Both the position numbers and the translations under genes were made by a program. Below, piece by piece: positions 53,951 through 61,480 of a stretch of 61,480 nt of DNA. The notes below the pieces were generated by a model. That model was not told the origin of the DNA, did no database searches, and saw nothing but the letters and a program-made list of their open reading frames with translations. Within the stretch, counting starts at the first letter, position 1. Each line of letters opens with the position of its first letter. This DNA comes from Actinomycetota bacterium (GTDB lineage: Bacteria; Actinomycetota; Aquicultoria; Aquicultorales; Aquicultoraceae), in the NCBI GenBank assembly GCA_018333515.1, contig JAGXSZ010000033.1:1-61480 (forward strand), given 5' to 3'.

Positions 53951-54907
53951 CTGAGAAGACGAGTAGTTATAGCGCTCGCGGTGCTGGTTATCCTTGTAAT
54001 CGCCGGGTACGCGAGCCTCGAGATAACAGCTCTGCCCGCGTTCTGTAAACTCTGCCACCAGATGACCCCTTTCTATCTCTCCTGGCAAGAAGCTCCCCAT
54101 AAGGACTTCGCTTGCATCGATTGCCATGAGGGAGAAGGCGTCGCGGGCTTTGTCTACCATCTCCTCGACTCCTCGGTTTCGATAGTCGGATGGGTCACCG
54201 GCGATTACGAGGAACCCATAGTCGGCTTTCTGCCGGATGTCTGGTGCTTAAAATGCCACGAGGAGGTTGTAGGGCAGCCGGTCGTGACCGCGAACGGTAT
54301 CCGAATGAGCCATAGTGAGCCCAAAGCCGACGCCTGGAACTGCATCGACTGCCATAGCGGGGTCGGCCATCCCAAAGGGACCGCCTGGCCCACCTTCCCC
54401 AGAATGGAGGATTGTTTCTACTGCCACGACGGCAAACGCGCCTCGTTCGCGTGCGGCGTGTGCCACACGCGAGACGTCACCGGCCTGCCGTCCGGTTCGC
54501 ACGGGGCCCCGAATTTCAGGCAAGAGACCCACGTCGTGCTCGGACGCGGGTCGCTCTTTAACTGCCGTCCGTGCCACGGCGCGCAGGCCGGCGCCGACCC
54601 GTGTTTTGAATGCCACCGGCTCTCCCTTCCCCATGCGGCGGATTTTGTGACCGCCCATGGCGAACTGGTCCGCACCGACAAGGTCGACTGCTCGGACTGC
54701 CATAAGGACGAAGGGTTTTGCGGCAACTGCCACGGGCTCGAGATGCCGCACCGGGAGGGATTCGTCGTCGACCATATCGATATCGCGCAGGAGCGCGAGG
54801 ATGAGCTTTGCCTGCGCTGCCATACGCAAAAAGATTGTATTGATTGCCACGGGCAACACCCCGAGAACACCGGGCACAAGACAATAGAGGGCAAAGATGA
54901 GCGATAA
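53951..54907 (+). CDS. Membrane-anchored 12-heme cytochrome c (NapC/NirT-like N-terminus)
   Basis: 318 residues if begun at CTG 53951. That start gives a proper anchor, LRRRVVIALAVLVILVIAG, directly before the first heme site PAFCKLCH. A GTG at 53981 would cut the helix in half. Twelve CXXCH motifs follow (CKLCH, CIDCH, CLKCH, CIDCH, CFYCH, CGVCH, CRPCH, CFECH, CSDCH, CGNCH, CLRCH, CIDCH). An ATG with a good ribosome-binding site lies at 53944 in another frame, so a one-base error is the other explanation. NapC-like proteins take electrons from quinol. The gene overlaps the next cytochrome by 11 bases. Confidence 0.85.
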   Translation: MRRRVVIALAVLVILVIAGYASLEITALPAFCKLCHQMTPFYLSWQEAPHKDFACIDCHEGEGVAGFVYHLLDSSVSIVGWVTGDYEEPIVGFLPDVWCLKCHEEVVGQPVVTANGIRMSHSEPKADAWNCIDCHSGVGHPKGTAWPTFPRMEDCFYCHDGKRASFACGVCHTRDVTGLPSGSHGAPNFRQETHVVLGRGSLFNCRPCHGAQAGADPCFECHRLSLPHAADFVTAHGELVRTDKVDCSDCHKDEGFCGNCHGLEMPHREGFVVDHIDIAQEREDELCLRCHTQKDCIDCHGQHPENTGHKTIEGKDER

Positions 54908-55829
54908 GCCGGGGGCGCCGGACAACCTTAATAGCGGTAGCGAAGATGTTGGCGGGCAACGCGCCGGACTCTGGACTCGCCTGCGCGGATATCTCCGGAC
55001 GCCTTCCGGAAAGCGGCTTCTCTTGTGGGTCTTGACCGCTTTCGCGGTCGTCTTCGTCCTGGCCGTCGCGCTGGAGGTCGCCCGGGAGCCCTTCGTCTGC
55101 CAATACTGCCATATGGTGCGCGGCGAATGGGAGGCCTGGCGGGCCGGCCCTCACAAAGAGGTCGGCTGCGAGTCGTGCCACATAGGGCCGGGGGTGCTCG
55201 GTTATCTCTTCTTCCTCACCGACGCCTCGGTCGGGTTGTACGAAACGATAACCGGCGATTATCCCGACCCTATAACATCGAATGTGCCGCGCCGGGAGTG
55301 TCTCGCCTGCCACGAGGAGACCAACAAGAAGACGCTTACCGTAGGCGGCATAAAAGTGAGTCACAAAGAGATGTTTTCGGCCGGGCTTCGCTGCACGAAC
55401 TGCCACGCCGCCACCGGGCACCCGGCCAAAAGCAACGTCTTTTTTCAGCAAGCGACCCCGCAAATGGAGAGCTGCGCCCAGCGCGACTGCCACAACGGCA
55501 AAGACGCCCCGAACGGCTGCGGAACGTGCCATACGCAAAACCCGCAGGCTCGCGCCGGTCTGGATAAGCCGGTCGCCGGCTCGCACGATATCGAGGTCGA
55601 TTTCGGCACTATCGAGAATGTCGCGGCCTGCGGCACCTGTCATAAGCGCCGATTTTGCGCCGACTGCCACGGTCTCGAGTTGCCGCATCCCGCCGCCTTT
55701 ATCGCGACCCATTTCAACTTCATCGACCGGCTCGGCCCCGCGCTCTGCGCAAAGTGCCATGATAACGATCCGGCGACACCAAGGGGGTGCTTCGAGGGTG
55801 AATGTCATCCGCGGGAACCGTCTCGATAG
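54897..55829 (+). CDS. Membrane-anchored 10-heme cytochrome c
   Basis: 310 residues. Gly/Asn-rich N-terminus, one membrane helix (about 44-65, LLLWVLTAFAVVFVLAVAL), then eight CXXCH sites (CQYCH, CESCH, CLACH, CTNCH, CGTCH, CGTCH, CADCH, CAKCH) and two CX4CH sites (CAQRDCH, CFEGECH). The same anchor-plus-CXXCH beginning as the preceding protein shows that they are paralogues (EPFVCQYCHM against LPAFCKLCHQ). Likely second carrier on the outer membrane face. Confidence 0.9.
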   Translation: MSDKPGAPDNLNSGSEDVGGQRAGLWTRLRGYLRTPSGKRLLLWVLTAFAVVFVLAVALEVAREPFVCQYCHMVRGEWEAWRAGPHKEVGCESCHIGPGVLGYLFFLTDASVGLYETITGDYPDPITSNVPRRECLACHEETNKKTLTVGGIKVSHKEMFSAGLRCTNCHAATGHPAKSNVFFQQATPQMESCAQRDCHNGKDAPNGCGTCHTQNPQARAGLDKPVAGSHDIEVDFGTIENVAACGTCHKRRFCADCHGLELPHPAAFIATHFNFIDRLGPALCAKCHDNDPATPRGCFEGECHPREPSR

Positions 55830-55865
55830 CTGCGGGAGTATATACATTAGCAGAGCCGGGGAACG

Positions 55866-58250
55866 GTGGCCTCGATGCTAGCCCCAGAGCGAATCTCGTC
55901 GACCATGCGAACACCGGTCTTGCTTGTCGCGATAACCATCGTTGGATTACTCGCGGCCGTATGGCTCCTCTGGCCAACGCAGCAGGCGGCCGCGCTGCCG
56001 GAGTGGGGTGTCCACGCGGGCGGCGACTGCTCGGCCTGCCACGTCCATCCCGACCGGTTCGCGTGCCCCGATTGTCACAAGCCGGCACAGGCAAACCTCG
56101 CCTGCGGCCGCCTCGATGGCTGCCACACCGGCACCACCAGCCCGACCGAATTCTGCTGGAATTGTCACATCCAAGAGAACAGCCATGTCGACGCGCTGAC
56201 AAAAGGCGGCGATGAACGGGGCGGGACGGTTCCCCTCTGCACTGCGTGCCATGGCGACGCGCACGGCTTTCCGGCGGGTTGCCGGGGTTGTCACTCGGTG
56301 GCCACTCACAACACGCACACCGGCCAGGCGAGCGTCTTCGACACACTCGCCCAGGTAGACCTTACCGCCTGCGGTGCCTGCCATCCGGGAAAAAACCCGC
56401 ATGGGCCGCAACAGATAGATTGTCTCGTCTGTCACCCGGCGAAACACACGCCTGAGACCCGCGCGACGCTCCAATGCGCGACCTGCCACCCGCTGCAGCC
56501 GCACGACGGGCTCGATTGCATCGATTGCCATATCGGACTCGACAGCATCGAAGATACGTCGACGCAGCACAATATCGAGATACGGATTCCGGATTGCCGT
56601 GATTGCCACGGACTGGAGCTCCACCCGGGGGCTGTTAACTGCGGCACCTGCCACGGGGCGAACATCCAACATGAGACGCTGCCCACCATTCCCGGACTTA
56701 CTGTATGCCTCACCTGCCATCCGGCGCAAGCCGAGCATGCGGGCGGCGCTCCGTGTACGAGCTGCCACACCGATACCGTCCACAGCACGACGCCGCAGAC
56801 CCCGGCGCCGCAGTTTAGCGGCTGCTTCCAGTGTCACCCGAGACAGTCGACTGCCGGCAACTGTTTTGAGTGCCACCCCAGAGAGGGAGCGCATGACTTC
56901 GATAGGGTGCAACGCCCCTGCGGCGGGTGCCACAACCAGGAGTTTCACGCGGGGACGATTCCGTGCGGCGGGTGCCATGTTATGGACCACCACGACAACC
57001 GGCTGGTCATAACGCGGGACGAGTGTGAGGATTGTCATGAGTTGGAACTCCACCCGGGAACCGACGAGTGCGAGGACTGTCACGGGCAGACGAATGTGCA
57101 CAAAGCAGAGCCGTTCATCCCGGGCTTCGACGTCTGCCTCACCTGCCATCCGGCGCAAGCCGAGCATGCGGGCGGCGCTCCGTGTACGAGCTGCCACACC
57201 GATACCGTCCACAGCACGACGCCGCAGACCCCGGCGCCGCAGTTTAGCGGCTGCTTCCAGTGTCACCCGAGACAGTCGACTGCCGGCAACTGTTTTGAGT
57301 GCCACCCCAGAGAGGGAGCGCATGACTTCGATAGGGTGCAACGCCCCTGCGGCGATTGCCATAACCAACAATTTCATGCCGGAACAGTCGCGTGCGCTCA
57401 ATGCCATGCGCTCGACCATCACGACAACAGGCTGGTGGTGACAAAAGATGATTGCCGGGACTGCCATGCCCTCGCGCTCCATCCGGGGGCCGTCAATTGC
57501 GATACCTGCCACGGCGAAGGCAACCAGCACAAATCGATGCCAACCGTCCCGAGCCTCGATATCTGCCTCGATTGCCATCCGCTCGCCCGCGGCAACTGCT
57601 TAGGCAGGTGCCACGGCAGCCAGATCCACGAGAGCAATCCGTCCGTCCCCTTCTGCACCGGTTGCCACGCGCAGCGCATCCACGCGGATTCGGTGACCTG
57701 CACACGCTGCCATCAGGTCAACGACCATCACCGCGAGGCGTTTAGCGTCCGCGAGTGCCAGGCGTGCCACAACCAGAACTATCACGCGGGGGGTGTCGCG
57801 TGCGCAAACTGCCACCTCCCCGTCCACGGGGCGACCGCTGTCCCCGGCGAGAGCAGCTGTTTTAACTGTCATCGCGTGGCGCATGCGAGCCGCGACTGCC
57901 TCGTCTGCCACACAGCGCTCCGCGTCCACCACCGCATCACCGAGCGCGCGCTAAAAATAATCAGGGTGCCAAAGCGGCTCGCCACCGCCCTCGAGCGCTC
58001 GCTCGACGCCCAAATACCGGACCTGCGCGGTATTAGCCCGGATGGGCTGCCCATTCCCGCGACCGAGGGAGCCGCGACCATCGCCCCTAAACGTCCGCTA
58101 ATCGAGCGCCTGCCGCTCACCGGCTTGTCGACCATAGACATCGTCTTCCCGGTCGTGCTCATCCTCGCGCTTATCGCAGTAGCTATGCTGGCCTTGAGCG
58201 CGCGCGAGCGGACGAAGCGCGGGCAAGACGATGACACTGCGAACCCTTAA
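55866..58250 (+). CDS. 34-heme cytochrome c with LPLTG cell-wall sorting signal
   Basis: 794 residues. Signal peptide (about 14-38, ending WPTQQAAA), then 34 CXXCH motifs plus CX5CH and CX3CH variants up to about residue 690. The C-terminus reads LPLTG (749-753), a 25-residue hydrophobic helix and a basic tail RERTKRG, the three-part signal used by sortases to fix proteins to peptidoglycan. Hemes 12-19 and 20-27 are a duplicated unit of 143 residues, with 220 bases identical. GTG start (or ATG at 55875). Would act as a long electron wire through the wall; no sortase gene is in the window. Confidence 0.9.
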   Translation: MASMLAPERISSTMRTPVLLVAITIVGLLAAVWLLWPTQQAAALPEWGVHAGGDCSACHVHPDRFACPDCHKPAQANLACGRLDGCHTGTTSPTEFCWNCHIQENSHVDALTKGGDERGGTVPLCTACHGDAHGFPAGCRGCHSVATHNTHTGQASVFDTLAQVDLTACGACHPGKNPHGPQQIDCLVCHPAKHTPETRATLQCATCHPLQPHDGLDCIDCHIGLDSIEDTSTQHNIEIRIPDCRDCHGLELHPGAVNCGTCHGANIQHETLPTIPGLTVCLTCHPAQAEHAGGAPCTSCHTDTVHSTTPQTPAPQFSGCFQCHPRQSTAGNCFECHPREGAHDFDRVQRPCGGCHNQEFHAGTIPCGGCHVMDHHDNRLVITRDECEDCHELELHPGTDECEDCHGQTNVHKAEPFIPGFDVCLTCHPAQAEHAGGAPCTSCHTDTVHSTTPQTPAPQFSGCFQCHPRQSTAGNCFECHPREGAHDFDRVQRPCGDCHNQQFHAGTVACAQCHALDHHDNRLVVTKDDCRDCHALALHPGAVNCDTCHGEGNQHKSMPTVPSLDICLDCHPLARGNCLGRCHGSQIHESNPSVPFCTGCHAQRIHADSVTCTRCHQVNDHHREAFSVRECQACHNQNYHAGGVACANCHLPVHGATAVPGESSCFNCHRVAHASRDCLVCHTALRVHHRITERALKIIRVPKRLATALERSLDAQIPDLRGISPDGLPIPATEGAATIAPKRPLIERLPLTGLSTIDIVFPVVLILALIAVAMLALSARERTKRGQDDDTANP
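56706..56925 (+). repeat. 220-base direct repeat, copy 1
   Basis: Inside the 34-heme gene; identical by eye to 57135-57354. Encodes heme sites 12 to most of 16. Confidence 0.95.
57135..57354 (+). repeat. 220-base direct repeat, copy 2
   Basis: Second identical copy, 429 bases (143 codons) downstream of the first, in the same frame. Encodes heme sites 20 to most of 24. Confidence 0.95.
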
Positions 58251-58421
58251 GGTGTTGTGCGGTTTGCGATGAATAATGCGCTTTGCCCTCGCTCATTTCG
58301 GTTCCCCGGCATGACCGGGCTAACTCGAAACCCTCCTCTCACGGCAACCGCCGGCCATGACAAGCGTGACTAGTCTTTCGGATAATGGTGAATAATTGCA
58401 TTATAAGGAAAAAGCAGAGTA

Positions 58422-59531
58422 TTACTTATAAACCGAAAAAATGACCCCCAGATTCATCGGTTCCTTGCTTCCCTTAATCACCGTTGAGACCTTTCCGGTT
58501 TCTGTATCGTAGTAATAAAGATGCGCGCCCGGTTGATGGTCTCTTACTTTTACCGCTGAGAACACGATATATTTATCATCAGGAGACCAGAGCGGCAATA
58601 GCTCCGTATACTTATCAAGGTCGGTGATGCGCTTTTCGTTGTTGCCGTCAGAATCGGCGATAAATAGCTGGTTGCCGTATTTCTTGTAATTCTTACGATA
58701 AACCAGCTTTTCACCGTCGTGTGAAAGGGTTACAAAATTACTCGGTAGTGCGCCTTTAATAACTTCCTTCAGGTTGCGGCCATCTTTGCCTTGCCATAGC
58801 TCCCAGCCGCCGGTTACTGAATTTGGCGTATCCGAACTATTTACAGCGCGTACAACATTTAAATAACCACTAGGCGTAAATCCCCTGGATTGTGCGTTTT
58901 TGGCGATATCTTTTGTCTTTCCGTTGTCTACGTTGACCTCAAATAGGGTACTTGATGACATGCTTTCGCCACCCGCAAAAACAGTCACGCTCTCGCCATC
59001 GGGATACCAGTCCAGGACTACGCAGCCCAAGTCGGCATACTTACCTAGTTGCATTATCTTTTTCTTGCCTGTCTCTAAGTTATAAATAGCAACCGTGCTC
59101 TTGCTATTTCCAGAGGAATAGTCCAACTTCACATAAGCAAGTCGCTTGCCATCGGGCGACCAGGTTGGCCATCCGAAAACCACATCGTCAACAAAAAACC
59201 TATTCTTGCCGGCGATATCGGCAACAAACAACCTATCATAGTCGAAAAGATAGGCAAATTTTGCGCCATCCGGTGATGCCTTTAGCCCATCGATCCGGCT
59301 ATTCTCTCCGAACAGTATCTCCTTCTTATCATCACCCAGAGCGGCAATACTTACCGTTGATTTAAAGCCGCCCTTTTCTGTGTCGATTTGCCACTCGGAA
59401 AATATTACCTTGGTTTCAAGCGCCTCTCGTTGGTTTGCCCAAGACGAACATCCGGAAATAACTACGGAAAATAGAAGCAGACTAAAGAGAATCGACAATA
59501 TAGACTTGCTGCTGTTGTTAACTGAAATCAT
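58422..59531 (-). CDS. TolB/PD40-type beta-propeller lipoprotein
   Basis: 369 residues. Lipobox VISG-C near residue 28. The body is a series of PD40 repeats: ASPDGAKFAYLFDYDRLFV, WSPDGKRLAYVKLDY, LSHDGEKLVYRKNY and WSPDDKYIVFSA. ATG 59531 with GGGAG five bases upstream. Neighbours are multiheme cytochromes, but no direct link is visible. AT-richer than most of the window. Confidence 0.85.
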   Translation of the reverse strand: MISVNNSSKSILSILFSLLLFSVVISGCSSWANQREALETKVIFSEWQIDTEKGGFKSTVSIAALGDDKKEILFGENSRIDGLKASPDGAKFAYLFDYDRLFVADIAGKNRFFVDDVVFGWPTWSPDGKRLAYVKLDYSSGNSKSTVAIYNLETGKKKIMQLGKYADLGCVVLDWYPDGESVTVFAGGESMSSSTLFEVNVDNGKTKDIAKNAQSRGFTPSGYLNVVRAVNSSDTPNSVTGGWELWQGKDGRNLKEVIKGALPSNFVTLSHDGEKLVYRKNYKKYGNQLFIADSDGNNEKRITDLDKYTELLPLWSPDDKYIVFSAVKVRDHQPGAHLYYYDTETGKVSTVIKGSKEPMNLGVIFSVYK

Positions 59532-59601
59532 AAATGCTCCCACCGATCAGCTGAACGCTCATAAATTTGTTATATCACACACCGGGCGTCCAGAGTAGAG
59601 A

Positions 59602-59626
59602 GAGGCCACCCGTTACGGGTGGCCTC
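59602..59626. terminator. Hairpin after the decaheme gene
   Basis: Stem GAGGCCACCCG / CGGGTGGCCTC with loop TTA, 24 bases after the stop of the 59.6-kb cytochrome gene. T-run weak. Confidence 0.7.
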
Positions 59627-59649
59627 AAGTAGTTTACTGCGTGCCTGGT

Positions 59650-61236
59650 TTATTGAGGCATTATTCCGCCCTTCTCGGGACGCGAGTAGGTATGGCACCA
59701 GGAACAATCCCAATTCTGGATATCCGTGTGCAGATAGTGTCCCTCCTCATAGTTCGGCCAGTTCCTGTCGACGTGACACTGGGAGCAGATGATCGGCTTC
59801 GTATTCTTCAGGTTGTAGCCCAGCTCGCCGACGAGATTCATCCGTGTGGTATTCGCGTGGCAATCGTTGCACTGGAGCACTCGGGTTGCCGTCGGCGATA
59901 CCTGATGATTAAGCAACTGGTAGGTATCCGTAATGGCCCACTCCCATGCGGTTGTGGATGCAAGGCCCATGTTTACAAGGCCTTTTTCGACCGATCTAGT
60001 AGCGTCACCGGAAACCACGAGAAACTCGTAGGTGTCAAGAGCGATCAGCTTCTTGTCGGCCGTTACCATCGGCTGCTCTGCTGTCTTATACTTGAACGGG
60101 TATAACTTGGTGCCTAGGGCACCGTCAACAGAGCCGACCGGACGCGATGTCGGGCGATAGCCGGTCGCCGCGTCGATTGTCGATAAATCGTGGAGCAGAT
60201 AAGAGTTGTTCCTCCTATCCCAGAACTTATACTTCGGCATTAGATCGTTTTGTCTGATTATAGACGGGTGATACTGTCCGCCCGAGAAGGTGCTGGTCTT
60301 CCACGTACGGTGAACCTCGGTCGCCTCTGATGCCGCGGTGTCACCGGCATTCTTGCCATAGGTCGGGACATGACAGGTCTGGCAGGCCACCCTGGCTACG
60401 TGATCGTTGACCGCCGCTGTTGTGTGACCGGTAGACGACGCTTTGTTCGGGTGGCAGGTGGAGTTGGAGCACGTTACCTCGGAATGAGGATTGGACGCAT
60501 CGCTGTAATCCATCTGCCTGATATCGGACCCCTTACCGATTACTTTGTGGCCGGTGAACTTGTGGCAAGCCTGGCAAGTAAGGTTGGCGCCGGTCGTCGA
60601 CAAGTGCACATCATAGCCCCTGTCGGTTGTGCTTATCGATGCCAGGGCCAGAGTACCCCTCTTCAAGGCATCGCCGCCACCCGCTCTAGCGTGACACATG
60701 ATGCAGTTTTTCCTGGTCGGCTTAGTTATGTTCTTAACATAGCCATCGAGGGTTGCCGTGTCTGTGGTCGAGGGACCCATCGATCCATCGGATAGCCTAA
60801 CCCTTGCCGCCGCGTAGTCCTCGTTGTGGCACATCAAGCAATCGATATTGGCAAGCTGCGTATCGGTCGGGCTCGTTGTCGCGACCGGCTGTGCGCCGCG
60901 ACCGGCGTGGCATCTGCCGCAAACCGCCCAGTTACCCAAGATGTTTACGCAGTAGCTGTTAACCGAATTGCTGATCTTGCCCTGCTTGACGAGTGGCTGG
61001 TTGGCGTTATCTTTGGCATCGCCCAGCCACTGATAATGAACGCCCTGGTACATATCATTGTACCTGCTCTTGTGGTCTTTAGCGGTGCCGGTGTGGCAGG
61101 CATCGTTTAAGCACTTGCTCGGATAATCGGCCCAGACCAGGTTGGCGTGCGGGTTGGTAGCCCCGCCGGCTACATTAACAAACGTGGCCAACATCGCGAC
61201 CAGCATGACTGCCAGGAATAATAAGCGCTTGTTCAC
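59650..61236 (-). CDS. Secreted 10-heme cytochrome c
   Basis: 528 residues. Signal peptide MNKRLLFLAVMLVAMLATF, no lipobox or anchor. Ten heme sites: CX4CH (CLNDACH), CGRCH, CLMCH, CIMCH, CQACH, CX4CH (CSNSTCH), CQTCH, CNDCH, CSQCH, CSWCH. Hemes 8-10 are separated from the rest by about 150 residues that could form a substrate or docking domain (YKFWDRRNNSYLLHD). GTG 61236 is chosen for AAAGGAGG seven bases upstream; the frame is open further up but carries no signal peptide. Substrate unknown; octaheme tetrathionate-reductase-like or extracellular carrier are possible. Confidence 0.88.
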   Translation of the reverse strand: MNKRLLFLAVMLVAMLATFVNVAGGATNPHANLVWADYPSKCLNDACHTGTAKDHKSRYNDMYQGVHYQWLGDAKDNANQPLVKQGKISNSVNSYCVNILGNWAVCGRCHAGRGAQPVATTSPTDTQLANIDCLMCHNEDYAAARVRLSDGSMGPSTTDTATLDGYVKNITKPTRKNCIMCHARAGGGDALKRGTLALASISTTDRGYDVHLSTTGANLTCQACHKFTGHKVIGKGSDIRQMDYSDASNPHSEVTCSNSTCHPNKASSTGHTTAAVNDHVARVACQTCHVPTYGKNAGDTAASEATEVHRTWKTSTFSGGQYHPSIIRQNDLMPKYKFWDRRNNSYLLHDLSTIDAATGYRPTSRPVGSVDGALGTKLYPFKYKTAEQPMVTADKKLIALDTYEFLVVSGDATRSVEKGLVNMGLASTTAWEWAITDTYQLLNHQVSPTATRVLQCNDCHANTTRMNLVGELGYNLKNTKPIICSQCHVDRNWPNYEEGHYLHTDIQNWDCSWCHTYSRPEKGGIMPQ

Positions 61237-61349
61237 TAAGTTTCCTCCTTTGCAATACGTCAATTCGTTCTTTGAAAATCGCTCAATCTTCATAAAAATC
61301 TTCACCTCCTCGTTTTGCTTATTTACACCCGCTTGAGCAACGGGGTATT

Positions 61350-61411
61350 TTAATAGTTATTCGGAGTCGATATCCGACTCCTCGTAGCTTCCAAATAACG
61401 ACTCGTAGCTT
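61350..61411 (-). promoter_or_regulatory. Structured leader upstream of the decaheme gene
   Basis: Reverse strand: GGAGTCG / CGACTCC hairpin (near 61362-61380) nested in GTTATT / AATAAC arms, with two direct copies of AAGCTACGAG (61381-61390 and 61402-61411). About 115-175 bases before the start codon. Confidence 0.5.
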
Positions 61412-61480
61412 TTTTGGCAAACTTTTCTAGCGGCATAACTGCCGGTTTCTCCCTTGGTTTACAGGTATAGAGTGTAGTAC

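Noticed and set aside
56706-57354. Possible CRISPR or mobile repeat
   Set aside because: Only two long in-frame copies inside one coding sequence, no spacers; explained by duplication of heme units.
54558-57578. Two long reverse ORFs opposite the multiheme genes
   Set aside because: They mirror the repeated CXXCH codons on the other strand and show no domain; forward frames are clearly cytochromes.
61237-61480. Cyclic-di-GMP (GEMM) riboswitch before the decaheme gene
   Set aside because: The conserved GEMM core and tetraloop receptor are not found in the leader.

Overview
The window reads as the chromosome of an anaerobic, monoderm (single-membrane) bacterium, most likely a deep-branching member of the Actinobacteriota. 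The evidence is gene content only: an SLH-domain surface protein, a SipW-type signal peptidase with a TasA-like substrate, an LPXTG sorting signal, a LytR_C protein, the nadD-yqeK-lytR-rsfS neighbourhood, and Hdr/Flox and multiheme electron-transfer genes. No 16S rRNA gene is present, so the phylum is an inference. Most genes are GC-rich. The sugar-ABC cassette (4.1-9.3 kb), parts of the phn cluster and the 58.4-61.2 kb genes look AT-richer by eye.

Layout. 1-0.36 kb: the 5' end of an iscB gene and its HEARO/omega RNA, inserted against the 3' end of comEA. 0.35-3.9 kb: comEA, leuS, tRNA-Ala. 4.0-9.3 kb: SLH protein plus a complete sugar ABC transporter. 9.4-12.1 kb: rsfS, LCP protein, yqeK, nadD. 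12.4-17.2 kb: sugar dehydrogenase lipoprotein, nitroreductase, nth, ferredoxin, two ferritin-like proteins, FKBP isomerase. 17.3-19.6 kb: cytochrome c assembly (CcsA-like) and partners. 19.7-30.2 kb: STAS protein, a DsrE-like selenoprotein candidate, pyrE, cupin, chemoreceptor, superoxide dismutase, MscS, and a four-GAF SpoIIE phosphatase. 30.2-38.6 kb: SipW/TasA-like pair, HAD phosphatase, CBS protein, proA, proB, obgE, rpmA, hemerythrin. 38.7-46.4 kb: orphan binding protein, CopB-type ATPase, phnDCE, lytic transglycosylase. 46.5-53.4 kb: hdrCBA-floxDCBA operon. 53.9-61.2 kb: four multiheme cytochromes and a beta-propeller lipoprotein.

How the parts fit. The Hdr-Flox operon should bifurcate electrons between NADH, ferredoxin and a disulfide partner in the cytoplasm. 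The cytochrome block (12, 10 and 34 CXXCH/CX4CH sites in three consecutive genes, 10 more in a separate gene) could carry quinol electrons outward. The 34-heme protein ends in a sortase-type LPLTG signal, so it may be covalently fixed in the cell wall. The CcsA-like gene at 18.6 kb would supply heme attachment.

Three things are easily missed because a plain ORF scan truncates them or shows nothing. (1) The iscB start and its structured RNA at the left edge. (2) A DsrE-family gene in which UGA sits exactly at the family cysteine, followed by 40 homologous codons and a SECIS-like hairpin. (3) An MvhD/FloxD gene with UGA at a conserved cysteine, followed by 90 further codons. nadD and yqeK use UGA as an ordinary stop, so the code is not globally reassigned. 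Both reading-through genes are therefore predicted selenoproteins.
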